Counted from the stretch's first letter, positions 1 through 8,937 are shown. The stretch: 64,000 nucleotides of DNA from Daejeonella sp. (GCF_017495225.1 NZ_JAFEIG010000014.1:62001-126000), one strand, 5' to 3'. Numbers and translations are program-made. Notes: generated by a model not told the origin, from the letters alone.

Positions 1-14
1 GCTTTTCCATTCTT

Positions 15-22
15 TAATTTTG
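15..22 (+). promoter_or_regulatory. Candidate Bacteroidota -7 element
   Basis: TAATTTTG matches the Bacteroidota -7 consensus TAnnTTTG exactly and lies 18 bases before the start codon at 40. The matching -33 TTTG would fall outside the window, so only half of the promoter can be judged. Confidence 0.35.
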
Positions 23-39
23 GGAAATAGCTATAAATA

Positions 40-1065
40 ATGAAAGTTGTTGCCTACAGTATTAAAGAATTTGAAAAGGAGTTTTTAGCTCGTGCTAATA
101 ATAAACAGCATGATATTACTTTGATTTCCAATTCATTAAGCCTTGAAACGGCTATGTATGCAGAAGGTAAGGAAGCTGTTTTAGTTTTTACCAACGACGA
201 TGTTTCTGAAGCTGTTATTAATAAATTAGCTGATCTTGGAATTAAATATATTGCTACCAGATCTTTAGAAACAGATCATATCGATCGGAAGGCAGCAAGT
301 TTAAGGCAAATGAAAGTCGCAAATGTGCCTTCATTTTCGCCTGAATCTATCGCTGAATACTCAGTTATGCTCGCTTTATCTTTGAGCCGAAAAATAGTTC
401 CAACGGTAAACAGTAGTAAGGAATTTGATTTCAGAATTGACCATCATATCGGGTTTAATTTCCATGGTAAAACTGTTGGGATTATCGGACTAGGAAATGT
501 AGGTAAGGCCACAGCAGCAATTTATAAAGGGATGGGCTGTAGAGTATTAGGCTATGATATTAATTATCCCGAATTAATTCAAGGAGTAGAAAAAAGTACT
601 TTAGATACTCTTCTAGAGGAATCTGACATTATTTCTCTTCATGTTCCAATCGGAACTGAAACAAAGCATCTCATTAATAATCAAAGTCTTAGTAAGATGA
701 AGAATGGTGTGATGTTGATTAATACTTCTAGTGGCGAATTAATTAAATCAAGCGATGTTATCAACGCTCTAAAAAGTCGTAAAATAGCATATTTGGGGTT
801 AGATGGTTATGAATTTGAAAAGAGTCTTTTCTTTACTGATCATCGAAATAGTCATAATAAAGACAATATTTTAGAGCAATTACTTGCCTTCCCTAATGTT
901 ATCATCTCTCCTCATCAGGCTTTTTTAACCAAGGAAGCTTTACAAGAAATTTCAAATCTTACCATAAAAAATCTAGATAATTGGCATGCAGGAAAATGCT
1001 CAGGAAAAGCTTGTGCTTGTTATGATGGATGCAGAAAAAGCACTCTCAAATTCTTCAATGATTAA
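40..1065 (+). CDS. D-2-hydroxyacid dehydrogenase family protein, divergent
   Basis: NAD-dependent D-isomer 2-hydroxyacid dehydrogenase fold of the D-lactate dehydrogenase type. The dinucleotide-binding loop GIIGLGNVGKA lies near residue 145, the active-site Glu is in LDGYEFEK, and the His is in SPHQAF. The position that normally carries the catalytic Arg (NTSRG in the family) reads NTSSG, with Ser at residue 231. The C-terminus has an unusual tail with four cysteines in 12 residues (CSGKACACYDGC). The fold assignment is firm, but ordinary lactate dehydrogenase activity is doubtful without the Arg. hemN follows after 7 bases, so the two are probably co-transcribed. A role in low-oxygen metabolism is inferred from the neighbours. 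Confidence 0.8.
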   Translation: MKVVAYSIKEFEKEFLARANNKQHDITLISNSLSLETAMYAEGKEAVLVFTNDDVSEAVINKLADLGIKYIATRSLETDHIDRKAASLRQMKVANVPSFSPESIAEYSVMLALSLSRKIVPTVNSSKEFDFRIDHHIGFNFHGKTVGIIGLGNVGKATAAIYKGMGCRVLGYDINYPELIQGVEKSTLDTLLEESDIISLHVPIGTETKHLINNQSLSKMKNGVMLINTSSGELIKSSDVINALKSRKIAYLGLDGYEFEKSLFFTDHRNSHNKDNILEQLLAFPNVIISPHQAFLTKEALQEISNLTIKNLDNWHAGKCSGKACACYDGCRKSTLKFFND

Positions 1066-1072
1066 TTGAAAT

Positions 1073-2437
1073 ATGATTACCCAACAACTCATTAATAAGT
1101 ATCATGTAGCAGCACCACGTTATACAAGTTATCCTACGGTTCCTTATTGGGATACAGCTGCCCCAGATTTAAATAAATGGAAAGAATCTGTCAAGTTTTC
1201 TTTTGATCAAAGCAATGCCAAGGATGGCATTAGTTTATACGTTCATCTACCTTTTTGCGAGAGTTTATGTACTTATTGTGGTTGTAATACCAGAATTACA
1301 AAAAATCATCAAGTTGAGAATCCCTATCTACAAGCAGTTTTAAAGGAATGGGAGCTATATCGTGATATCTTAGGTGGAAGACCACTAATCCGTGAAATTC
1401 ATTTGGGAGGCGGCACGCCAACTTTTTTTAGTGCCGAAAATCTTTCTATTTTAATCAGTGGATTAATGGAGGGGGCTGATCTTCACAGCAATGCCGAGTT
1501 TAGCTTTGAAGCACATCCTAATAATACTACTGAAGCCCATCTAAAGACTTTATTTAATTTGGGATTTCGGCGTTTAAGCCTCGGGATTCAAGATTTTGAT
1601 CCTAAAGTTCAATTGATTATTAATCGTGTACAAAGTTTTGAACAAGTTGAGGAAGTTACCATAAAAGCACGCCAAATTGGCTATACATCTATCAATTTTG
1701 ATCTAATTTACGGTCTTCCACTTCAAACTCTTGAAGGTTTGAGAGATACACTCCTTCAAGTTAATAAATTAATGCCTGATCGTATTGCTTTTTATAGCTA
1801 TGCACATGTGCCATGGATTAAACCAGGACAGAGAAGTTTTACTGAGAATGATCTTCCCAATGCAAGCCAGAAACAAAAACTGTATGAATTGGGACGTGAA
1901 ATGTTTACCTCCATGGGTTATGAGGAAATTGGCATGGATCATTTTGCTTTAAAAACTGATAGCTTATTTAAAGCCGAATTTTTAAAGAAGCTACACCGTA
2001 ATTTCATGGGATATACGCATCAATATACTCAGTTGATGATTGGCTTGGGTGTTTCTTCCATCAGTGATAGTTGGATTGCATTTGCTCAAAATGTAAAAAA
2101 AGTAGAAGATTACTACGATTTAATAGCCAAAGGCGAACTGCCAATTTTTAAAGGACATCATTTAACTGAAGAAGATCTTCTGATTAGAAAGCATATACTT
2201 AATCTAATGTGTCAGGGAAAAACATCTTGGGATCATACTTTTTCAATGAATAAAGTGCTAATTGATGGATTAGAGAGATTAAAGGTGTTGGAGGATGACG
2301 GTCTCGTAAAAATAGGAGACAACAGTATTTTAGTTACTCCTTTAGGTAAAAGATTCTTAAGAAATATTTGTATGACACTAGATGCTCGCTTGTGGGCTGA
2401 TCAGCCTGAAGCACAATTGTTTAGTATGGCGGGATAG
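1073..2437 (+). CDS. hemN: Oxygen-independent coproporphyrinogen III oxidase (HemN)
   Basis: Radical SAM enzyme that decarboxylates coproporphyrinogen III to protoporphyrinogen IX without oxygen, in cytoplasmic haem synthesis. The [4Fe-4S]/SAM motif is CESLCTYC (CxxxCxxC) near residue 62, preceded by YVHLPF. The glycine-rich GGGTPT motif follows near residue 111. The 454-residue length fits true HemN (E. coli about 457) rather than the shorter HemW. The N-terminal PRYTSYPT is also typical of HemN. It sits directly behind the dehydrogenase and next to the cbb3 oxidase genes, consistent with haem supply under low oxygen. Its last bases overlap the convergent TauE/SafE gene. Confidence 0.95.
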   Translation: MITQQLINKYHVAAPRYTSYPTVPYWDTAAPDLNKWKESVKFSFDQSNAKDGISLYVHLPFCESLCTYCGCNTRITKNHQVENPYLQAVLKEWELYRDILGGRPLIREIHLGGGTPTFFSAENLSILISGLMEGADLHSNAEFSFEAHPNNTTEAHLKTLFNLGFRRLSLGIQDFDPKVQLIINRVQSFEQVEEVTIKARQIGYTSINFDLIYGLPLQTLEGLRDTLLQVNKLMPDRIAFYSYAHVPWIKPGQRSFTENDLPNASQKQKLYELGREMFTSMGYEEIGMDHFALKTDSLFKAEFLKKLHRNFMGYTHQYTQLMIGLGVSSISDSWIAFAQNVKKVEDYYDLIAKGELPIFKGHHLTEEDLLIRKHILNLMCQGKTSWDHTFSMNKVLIDGLERLKVLEDDGLVKIGDNSILVTPLGKRFLRNICMTLDARLWADQPEAQLFSMAG

Positions 2438-3243
2438 TTCCGGATCTTCGTCCGGAAAGACAGGGGGTAAATAAATGCTATCGTTTTCCGGATCTTCTTC
2501 CGGAATGACAGGTGTTTCTTAGATGTTTTTGCTGTCCTTCCGGAATGATCCGGAATGGAACAAACCTCAACACCACTCTCCACTTTTTTAGGACTTAAAT
2601 AGGGGATGTCTAAGTTTAAACCTCTTAACACAAACCATAATCCCAATAACAACATCACAAAAGGAATTGCATTATTTATTCGCCTACGAAAGATAGGGCT
2701 TATGAAACTCGTACTTATCATTGCCGCAAACATCAATGGCATTGTCCCTAAGCCGAAAAATAGCATGTATTGGGCTGCAGAGACAGCATTTCCTGTATTT
2801 AATGCACCGACCATCGCCAAATAAACAAATCCACAAGGCAACAAGCCATTTAAGATTCCAGTAATCAAATGCCCAGATTTATGTTTTAAAGCATAGGATA
2901 GCATTCGATTAAAGGGCTGAATCATTCTTGTGGCCCACTTCCCATTTCCAATGGAAATATTAAAAATTCTGGAAAATGCTGCAAAAATGATTAAAATACC
3001 TGTTATAATACTTAAAGATTGCTGTACACCTGCTAGCCACAGTTGCTGCCCAACTAAGCCAATAATTAAACCTAAAAAAGTATAAGTTAAGGTGCGACCA
3101 ATATTATAAACTAATTTATCGAATAAAATTAGCCAAGCTTGTTCGCGAAAACTTGGAATGGCAAAAGCCAGCGGACCGCACATGCCAACACAGTGAATGC
3201 TACCAAATAATCCGGTAAAAAATGCTAGCTCATTATAATTCAT
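2401..3243 (-). CDS. TauE/SafE family membrane protein of the cbb3 locus
   Basis: Polytopic inner-membrane protein of the sulfite exporter TauE/SafE-like family, commonly encoded beside ccoGH in Bacteroidota and proposed to help oxidase maturation or copper handling. The N-terminus carries FFTGLFGSIHCVGMCGPLAFA, whose His/Cys/Met cluster could bind metal, and a second motif NGLLPCGFVY. About six membrane segments precede residue 215. The last 50 or so residues are basic, read LSFRxKIR twice, and are encoded by the GC-rich palindromic repeat, so they are probably a late addition. The gene starts 24 bases after ccoH and overlaps the 3' end of hemN by 37 bases. Confidence 0.8.
   Translation of the reverse strand: MNYNELAFFTGLFGSIHCVGMCGPLAFAIPSFREQAWLILFDKLVYNIGRTLTYTFLGLIIGLVGQQLWLAGVQQSLSIITGILIIFAAFSRIFNISIGNGKWATRMIQPFNRMLSYALKHKSGHLITGILNGLLPCGFVYLAMVGALNTGNAVSAAQYMLFFGLGTMPLMFAAMISTSFISPIFRRRINNAIPFVMLLLGLWFVLRGLNLDIPYLSPKKVESGVEVCSIPDHSGRTAKTSKKHLSFRKKIRKTIAFIYPLSFRTKIRNYPAILNNCASG
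2438..2558. repeat. Palindromic GC-rich repeat, three units
   Basis: Two 27-base units at 2438-2464 and 2486-2512 agree at 25 of 27 positions. Each contains the dyad TTCCGGA...TCCGGAA followed by GACAGG. A third partial unit with TTCCGGAATGATCCGGAA lies at about 2538-2555. The block begins at the base after the hemN stop codon and is read through in the other direction by the 3' end of the TauE/SafE gene. It resembles a REP-like dispersed intergenic repeat. No other copy was seen in the window. Confidence 0.7.
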
Positions 3244-3267
3244 TTAGCTATTGCAATTTGCTTTTTA

Positions 3268-3696
3268 TCAGTCAATTAGAATATCTTTTTCAAATAAATA
3301 TTCCTTTCCTTCACTTTTCCATTCTAAAATAAGCTTCCAATGCCCTTTTGAAATCTCGTTTAGTGGGAAAACGAATTCATTGTTTTCACGAGTTTCCATA
3401 TTTAGTGTGCGGTCATTCTTATTATCTGAAGGATGAAGAAAGCGGATGCTTCCTATTGCAGGCTTTTTGAATATAATTTTTAAGCTATCTCCAACATAAA
3501 TAGATGGTTCCGATTTGTCTTGATAAACTCGATTTTTTTGCGTATATTCCTTATCATATTCAATCCCCTTTTGATAATAATCCTTATCTACTAGGTCATC
3601 CGAATCACTTCTCATCATAAATACCACTAGTGTGATTATGAAGGCCATAAATAAGCCCATGCCTATAACTAATTTTGTTCCCCAGTTCATCTTCAT
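3268..3696 (-). CDS. ccoH: FixH/CcoH family cbb3 oxidase assembly protein
   Basis: Small membrane-anchored protein needed to assemble or stabilise cbb3 oxidase. It has one N-terminal transmembrane helix (about residues 8-28), then DDLVDKDYYQKGIEYDKEY, which is characteristic of the FixH family, and a periplasmic beta-rich domain. The length of 142 residues is typical. Its start overlaps the ccoG stop by one base (TAATG), so the pair is translationally coupled. Confidence 0.85.
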   Translation of the reverse strand: MKMNWGTKLVIGMGLFMAFIITLVVFMMRSDSDDLVDKDYYQKGIEYDKEYTQKNRVYQDKSEPSIYVGDSLKIIFKKPAIGSIRFLHPSDNKNDRTLNMETRENNEFVFPLNEISKGHWKLILEWKSEGKEYLFEKDILID

Positions 3697-5084
3697 TAAT
3701 TTGGTGGTGCTATAAAATTTGTTTTTATTTCGTCTATTTTCTTGCCGTTTGAATAGATGTCAATCTCAATCTCTGACTTATATTTTTTAATGTCTTTTTG
3801 AGGTATAATTACAAAGAAAGTGACTTTTACAGATCCTCCTTTTTTTATACTATCCTCCTTTCGGATGTATTGAATTATTACATTTTTATCTTCTGGCTTC
3901 ATCTCAAAAACAACATTTTCGGTGGTTTTATTCACTAATTCTGCATTATAAAGATTACTTACAGTGCCATTATCTCGCATTTGGTATAAAGTCCCGCCCG
4001 CCCGTAAAACAGTAGTTTCTATTGCACTTCTACTAATTAATAGATAGCTTAACACACTTACTAAAATCAGGAATACAAGAGAGTAGGCATAAACTTTTTT
4101 ACTCAACTTAAAGGCTGATTTTGATTTAATTTGATCTTCCGACATAAATCCGATGAGTCGTGTAGGGCGATGCGTTTTTTCCATCACCATATCACAAGCA
4201 TCAATACATGCAGTACAGTTTATACATTCAAGCTGGGTGCCATTGCGAATATCAATGCCTGTAGGGCAAACATGAACACATAGTTTACAATCTATACAAT
4301 CACCTAAATGTTGCTCAGCGTTTTTACTGATTTTGCCCCTAGGTTCGCCTCGTTCATAGTCATAGGCCACAATCATACTTTGATTATCTAAAAGCACGCC
4401 TTGGAGTCGGCCATAGGGACAAATAACCGTACAAACCAGTTCCCTAACGTATGAAAACACTAAATAAAACACAAAAGTGAAAATCCAAATTGAAATAAAT
4501 CCGGATGTATGTTGTTCAATTGGCTCAGTCATAATTTTTATTAATGCATCCGAACCAATGATATATGCCAAAAAGACATTCGAGATAAAAAAGGATATTA
4601 AAATAAAAATAAAATGTTTCGCACCCTTTTTTAAGACTTTTTCAGGGCTCAAAGGAGCCGCATCCAGCTTTTGCTGTTGAATATAATCCCCCTCAATCCA
4701 ATTCTCAACCTTCCTGAATACCATTTCCATAAATATGGTTTGCGGACAAGCCCAGCCGCACCAAACCCTTCCGAAAATTGCCGTAAACATCACAATAAAT
4801 ACCATGAATGTTAAAATGGCTAAAACAAAAAGGTAGAAATCTTGAGGCCAGAAAATAACCCCAAAAAACACGAATTTACGCTCAATAATATTAAGTAATA
4901 TAAGCTGCTCTCCGTTAATTTTTATAAATGGACTTCCAAAAAGTATCAAAAGAAAGAAATAGCTCAAATTATCACGGTAATGATATAATTTACCTTTTAT
5001 GATTTGAGGGTACATCCACTTCCTCTTATTTTCAGTATCACTGATTGAAGGAAGATGATCTCGGAAATTAGGTACGTCAGCCAT
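3696..5084 (-). CDS. ccoG: Cytochrome c oxidase accessory protein CcoG (FixG/RdxA)
   Basis: Membrane-bound iron-sulfur protein proposed to act as a cupric reductase during cbb3 oxidase maturation. Five or so transmembrane helices surround the polyferredoxin motif GRVWCGWACPQT near residue 88. Two 4Fe-4S clusters follow: CIDCKLCVHVCP and CINCTACIDACD near residues 262-298. An immunoglobulin-like FixG C-terminal domain ends the protein. The length of 462 residues is normal. It heads the ccoG-ccoH-safE operon, which is separated from ccoNOQP by three opposite-strand genes. A Crp/Fnr-like site lies about 100 bases upstream. Confidence 0.93.
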   Translation of the reverse strand: MADVPNFRDHLPSISDTENKRKWMYPQIIKGKLYHYRDNLSYFFLLILFGSPFIKINGEQLILLNIIERKFVFFGVIFWPQDFYLFVLAILTFMVFIVMFTAIFGRVWCGWACPQTIFMEMVFRKVENWIEGDYIQQQKLDAAPLSPEKVLKKGAKHFIFILISFFISNVFLAYIIGSDALIKIMTEPIEQHTSGFISIWIFTFVFYLVFSYVRELVCTVICPYGRLQGVLLDNQSMIVAYDYERGEPRGKISKNAEQHLGDCIDCKLCVHVCPTGIDIRNGTQLECINCTACIDACDMVMEKTHRPTRLIGFMSEDQIKSKSAFKLSKKVYAYSLVFLILVSVLSYLLISRSAIETTVLRAGGTLYQMRDNGTVSNLYNAELVNKTTENVVFEMKPEDKNVIIQYIRKEDSIKKGGSVKVTFFVIIPQKDIKKYKSEIEIDIYSNGKKIDEIKTNFIAPPN

Positions 5085-5179
5085 TTAAATTATTCCAATT
5101 TTTATGTTATTTCCGCTTTTGCGATGAAATCTTATAAAGGTAATTTCTGTAAAAGTCCACATAAGAAAGATTTTATAAC

Positions 5180-5193
5180 ATGATCTATGTCAT
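5180..5193. promoter_or_regulatory. Crp/Fnr-like site upstream of ccoG
   Basis: ATGA-TCTATG-TCAT contains the TGA-N6-TCA core of Crp/Fnr-family operators. Its centre (5186.5) is about 102 bases before the ccoG start. A near-match to the -7 element (TACCTTTA, minus strand, 5135-5142) lies between them. Binding is inferred from similarity only. Confidence 0.45.
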
Positions 5194-5308
5194 TTTAAAA
5201 CATAATAAACATCATTTAATTCTGATTTAATTCAATGCATCTTCGTAACCAGGAATGATCTTTTTAAGCAATGATCAAAACCAATATGATTCTTAATAAA
5301 TTAATTTT

Positions 5309-6304
5309 ATGATAATCAAGGATTATGTTTTAAGGCTCAAGAACCTCAGCATCGCCGATTCGCCTGAAGTTGGAACAAAAAATGCTTTTTTAGGTGAGAT
5401 TTTTACTCATCCCACGCTTCATAACATTAAGGTGCCAGATGGATTTGCCATTACTGCAACAGCCTTTCATCGATTTATTGAATACAATAAGTTAGATGGA
5501 GTTCACGAAAAACTAATGGCTTCTTTAGATAATGATAATTTATCCAGCATTGAAAAAGTTGGGAAAAAGGCTAGAGAATTAATACTCGGTGCCCGAATGC
5601 CAGGAGATATTGAAAATGCTATTATTGTAGCCTATCACGAACTTTGTTCTGAATCCTTAAGCAAAGTTGCTGTTCGAAGTAGTCCGATTAGTATCAATCC
5701 ACTTCAAACATATTTCAAAGATGTTCATGATGCCTTCCTTAATGTGAAAGGTGAAATAGAATTAATAAATAATGTTAAAAAATGTTTTGCATCTCTGTAT
5801 TCTGATGAAGCATTGAAGGTTTACTCAAGTTCTTCTCCAAAATCGATCTCCGTTTGTGTTCAAAAAATGGTGCGATCAGATAAGTCATGTTCTGGAATGG
5901 CCTTCACTTCAGATCCGGAAACTGGTTTTTTGGATGTGGTTCATATCAGCGGAGTGTATGGTGTTTTAGATAAAAATTATCAAAATGAACTCAATCCAGA
6001 TGAATTTATCGTTTATAAACCCAATATTTCTCTGGGAATGAGTTCCATTATTAAGAAAAAAATGGGATTGAAAAATCAGATGCTCACTTTTAATAAAAAA
6101 TCTGAATTATATCCTTCTGATACCCCAAAGCCATTGCGAAATCAATTTATTTTAATGGATGATGAAATACTTGATTTAGCTGAATGGGGCTTGACTCTTG
6201 AAGATTATTATGGAACAGCCATAAGATTTGAATGGGCAAAAGATGGTATTACAGAGGAGCTATATTTATTGCAGGCTAGGCCTCAAAATATTAAGAAATT
6301 TTAA
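5309..6304 (+). CDS. Stand-alone PEP synthase/PPDK N-terminal-like domain protein
   Basis: The 331 residues align only with the ATP-grasp/pyruvate-binding N-terminal domain of phosphoenolpyruvate synthase (PPDK_N). Matching blocks are KNAFLGEI...VPDGFAIT, VAVRSS, VQKMVRSDKSCSGMAFTSDP, NPDEFIVYK and the terminal LLQARPQ. The phosphohistidine swivel domain and the PEP-binding barrel are absent. Two conserved ATP-site stretches are altered: the AEDLP/FAGQ segment after VRSS is replaced, and the usual YGLGE reads YGVLDK. Full PEP synthesis is therefore impossible; a regulatory, transferase-like or partner-dependent role is possible but unknown. A LOG-family gene follows after 15 bases. Confidence 0.75.
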   Translation: MIIKDYVLRLKNLSIADSPEVGTKNAFLGEIFTHPTLHNIKVPDGFAITATAFHRFIEYNKLDGVHEKLMASLDNDNLSSIEKVGKKARELILGARMPGDIENAIIVAYHELCSESLSKVAVRSSPISINPLQTYFKDVHDAFLNVKGEIELINNVKKCFASLYSDEALKVYSSSSPKSISVCVQKMVRSDKSCSGMAFTSDPETGFLDVVHISGVYGVLDKNYQNELNPDEFIVYKPNISLGMSSIIKKKMGLKNQMLTFNKKSELYPSDTPKPLRNQFILMDDEILDLAEWGLTLEDYYGTAIRFEWAKDGITEELYLLQARPQNIKKF

Positions 6305-6319
6305 AATTAATTTATAAAA

Positions 6320-7048
6320 ATGACTAAATCTGAGATTAAATTTCTTAGCGGACCGCAATCACGACTCAAAGAATTTCTTTTTACAATCAGTATTGTTCGC
6401 CAATTTATCAAAGGATTTAGAGAACTACATTTTATCGGTCCATGTATTACTATTTTTGGATCTGCTCGATTTGATGAAGATCATGAATACTATAAATTAA
6501 CTCGGAAGGCTGCCGGAGAGTTTGCCAAGCTTGGTTTTACAATTATGACTGGCGGTGGACCCGGAATTATGGAAGCTGCCAATCGTGGAGCTAAAGATGT
6601 TGGTGGCCGCTCAGTAGGATGTAATATTCAACTCCCTAGAGAGCAAAAACATAATCCATATCTAGATAAATGGGTAGAAATCAAACATTTCTTCGTCCGA
6701 AAGGTTCTACTTGTTAAATACTCTTTTGCTTTTGTGGTTATGCCTGGCGGTTTTGGTACTCTTGATGAATATTTTGAAGCAATTACTCTAATTCAAACAA
6801 ATAAAATTGGTGATTTTCCAGTAATTATCTTTTGTAAGGATTTTCATCAGAAGTTAATTGAACATACCCATGTTATGAGAATGCAAGGGACTATAGCAGA
6901 AGCTGATTTAGGCCTTTTTCTTGTAACTGATTCAATTGAAGAAGCTATTGCATTAATTAAGGAAGAGGGTATTAAAAAACATGGATTAAAATTTGAAGAA
7001 AAGATGAAGCCCTTTAGATGGCTATTCGAATCGAAATTTAAATTCTAA
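6320..7048 (+). CDS. LOG family (TIGR00730) nucleotide phosphoribohydrolase-like protein
   Basis: Rossmann-fold protein once annotated as lysine decarboxylase. Characterised relatives cleave nucleoside 5'-monophosphates (cytokinin ribotides, AMP) to base and ribose 5-phosphate. The signature GGGPGIMEAANRGA is near residue 75 and PGGFGTLDE near residue 143; both are intact. At 242 residues it is slightly longer than short LOG proteins because of an N-terminal extension. It follows the PEP-synthase-like gene by 15 bases on the same strand and is probably co-transcribed. The substrate here cannot be told from sequence. Confidence 0.88.
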   Translation: MTKSEIKFLSGPQSRLKEFLFTISIVRQFIKGFRELHFIGPCITIFGSARFDEDHEYYKLTRKAAGEFAKLGFTIMTGGGPGIMEAANRGAKDVGGRSVGCNIQLPREQKHNPYLDKWVEIKHFFVRKVLLVKYSFAFVVMPGGFGTLDEYFEAITLIQTNKIGDFPVIIFCKDFHQKLIEHTHVMRMQGTIAEADLGLFLVTDSIEEAIALIKEEGIKKHGLKFEEKMKPFRWLFESKFKF

Positions 7049-7120
7049 TTGCGAATTACATTTTTTACATGATGAAATTATCCAGAAGGATGATCGTTAT
7101 ATTAATATACGAATTTTTAA

Positions 7121-8767
7121 ATGATTTTCCAAATACGATCTTTTTATTTAATTCTTGCTTATCTCTCGCTAAATAGCCTTTATGCACTGAGCCAGACTAG
7201 TAATCAATCTGCTATACTTGATAGGGATAGCTCCATAAATAAAAATCAAACTCATGTAAGTTGGGGTTTTGTACGTTTTTTTGGAAGTACTACAAAAGTT
7301 AGATTTGAGAACTACGAAATTGACAAATTCCTAAAACAATACCCCAAATTTTTACCATTTGAAGAGAATATCCAGATATTTTATAAGCAAAGGAAAATGG
7401 CTTATACTTGGTTTGATCAAAAAGGATTAATCGAACAAGCTGATAACCTATACAATAGGGTTTCTAATTTGGATCCTCAAAATTCGGAGGAGATACCTTA
7501 CCAGAACTCTCTAGATTCTTTGATGAATCCTGATTTGCCCTCCAGATTTACAGGAGCTCAAAAAATTAAGCTTGAACTCATGCTTACCGCTCAATATTGT
7601 GTGCTTTCTGAAATCCTTGCTTCTGAAAAAAAACCAGATTTGCTTAATGATATTAACTGGAAGCCTAAAGGACAAAAATTGTCTTTCGAGGCTTACCTTG
7701 ATCAAGTTTTAAATGCACCAATCCAACAGATAGGACTAGGAGAATCACCAATTAATAGACAGTATGAACTATTGAAAAAGTATCTCGAAAAATATCGTGA
7801 GCTTGATAAAAGAGGCGATTATTTTAAAATTAAGCTCGAAAAAATATCTTATAAACTAGGAGATAGCTCTGAAATTGTTAGGCAAATAAAATTACGTCTC
7901 AATGAGCTAGGAGATCTTCAAGATAAAAACCCTAATTCCATCTTCAATCTTCAACTAGAGAATGCGGTTAAACAATTTCAAATTAGACATGGACTTCTTG
8001 ATGATGGTATTGTGGGCAAAGGAACTATAACAGAGCTAAACGTTCCCTACAAGCAGCGAATTAAGCAGCTTATTGTGAATATGGAACGATGTATGTGGGT
8101 TCCGGAAAATGTTAATACAGATTATATTGCAGTTAATATTCCTGAATTTAAACTACATGTTTTTAGCAATAATCAATTGCAGTGGAGTTGTAAGGTGGTG
8201 GTAGGAAAGGTCATGAATAAAACGGTGGTTTTTAATGCCGATTTAAAATATGTGGTTTTTAGTCCCTATTGGAATGTTCCTCAAAGTATTGTGAGAAATG
8301 AAATCCTCAAGGATATGCGTAAGGATAGAAATTATTTGAGCAAACATCACATGGAGATAACAGCTTATCGTAATGGTTTGCCCGAAATTAGACAAAGGCC
8401 AGGCCCTTTAAATGCCTTAGGTAAAGTGAAGTTTCTTTTTCCCAATAGCTATAATATTTATTTGCATGATACCCCCAGTAAATCTTTGTTCAATGAGCCT
8501 ATTCGGGCATTTAGTCATGGTTGCATCCGCGTAAGCGAGCCCTTTAAACTTGCTCAATTCTTATTAAGAAACCAAGCTAATTGGGATGATGCAGCTATTC
8601 AGTTAGCAATGGATTCTGGCAAAGAAAAATATGTAAGCTTGACCGATAAAGTTTCGGTATTCATCGTATATTTTACCTCTTTTGTCGATGCTGAGGGGAA
8701 AATTAACTTCCGTAAAGATATTTATGGTCGGGATGAAAGATTAGCAGAAATGATCATGGATTTTTAG
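7121..8767 (+). CDS. L,D-transpeptidase, YcbB/LdtD type
   Basis: Envelope enzyme predicted to cross-link peptidoglycan by L,D-transpeptidation. It has an N-terminal signal/anchor (about residues 5-25), a helical scaffold, a peptidoglycan-binding domain (about 250-305, SEIVRQIKLRLNELG...FQIRHGLLDDGIVGKGT), and a C-terminal YkuD domain (about 331-500). The catalytic motif SHGCIRVSEP places the nucleophile at Cys468, with HDTPSK upstream. The length of 548 residues fits the large LdtD group. It is the third of three plus-strand genes that split the cbb3 locus. Confidence 0.9.
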   Translation: MIFQIRSFYLILAYLSLNSLYALSQTSNQSAILDRDSSINKNQTHVSWGFVRFFGSTTKVRFENYEIDKFLKQYPKFLPFEENIQIFYKQRKMAYTWFDQKGLIEQADNLYNRVSNLDPQNSEEIPYQNSLDSLMNPDLPSRFTGAQKIKLELMLTAQYCVLSEILASEKKPDLLNDINWKPKGQKLSFEAYLDQVLNAPIQQIGLGESPINRQYELLKKYLEKYRELDKRGDYFKIKLEKISYKLGDSSEIVRQIKLRLNELGDLQDKNPNSIFNLQLENAVKQFQIRHGLLDDGIVGKGTITELNVPYKQRIKQLIVNMERCMWVPENVNTDYIAVNIPEFKLHVFSNNQLQWSCKVVVGKVMNKTVVFNADLKYVVFSPYWNVPQSIVRNEILKDMRKDRNYLSKHHMEITAYRNGLPEIRQRPGPLNALGKVKFLFPNSYNIYLHDTPSKSLFNEPIRAFSHGCIRVSEPFKLAQFLLRNQANWDDAAIQLAMDSGKEKYVSLTDKVSVFIVYFTSFVDAEGKINFRKDIYGRDERLAEMIMDF

Positions 8768-8884
8768 AAGCACTCTGCTTGTTTTCTATTTTTGAATGAT
8801 AAATATTATTTATAAGCTTAATTTTTATCACTAAAGCTGAGTATCAATTTATAAATTTAAAAAGACCACTATTAAATAGCTTGA
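8768..8884. other. Spacer between convergent ldt and cco operons
   Basis: AT-rich spacer with no open reading frame or repeat that I can support. It lies between the L,D-transpeptidase stop and the terminator of the ccoN operon. Confidence 0.4.
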
Positions 8885-8921
8885 AATAAAAAACCCGGAT
8901 TCATCTTCATAATCCGGGTTT
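8885..8921 (-). terminator. Rho-independent terminator of the ccoN-ccoP operon
   Basis: An 11-bp perfect stem, AAACCCGGATT (8891-8901) with AATCCGGGTTT (8911-8921) and a 9-base loop, is followed on the minus strand by a T-rich run. It starts 16 bases after the ccoP stop. Confidence 0.85.
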
Positions 8922-8937
8922 ACTTTATATAATTCTA

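Noticed and set aside
5240..5300. Two AATGATC words upstream of the PEP-synthase-like gene as an operator
   Set aside because: They are direct, not inverted, and 21 bases apart, which does not fit a known dimeric operator.
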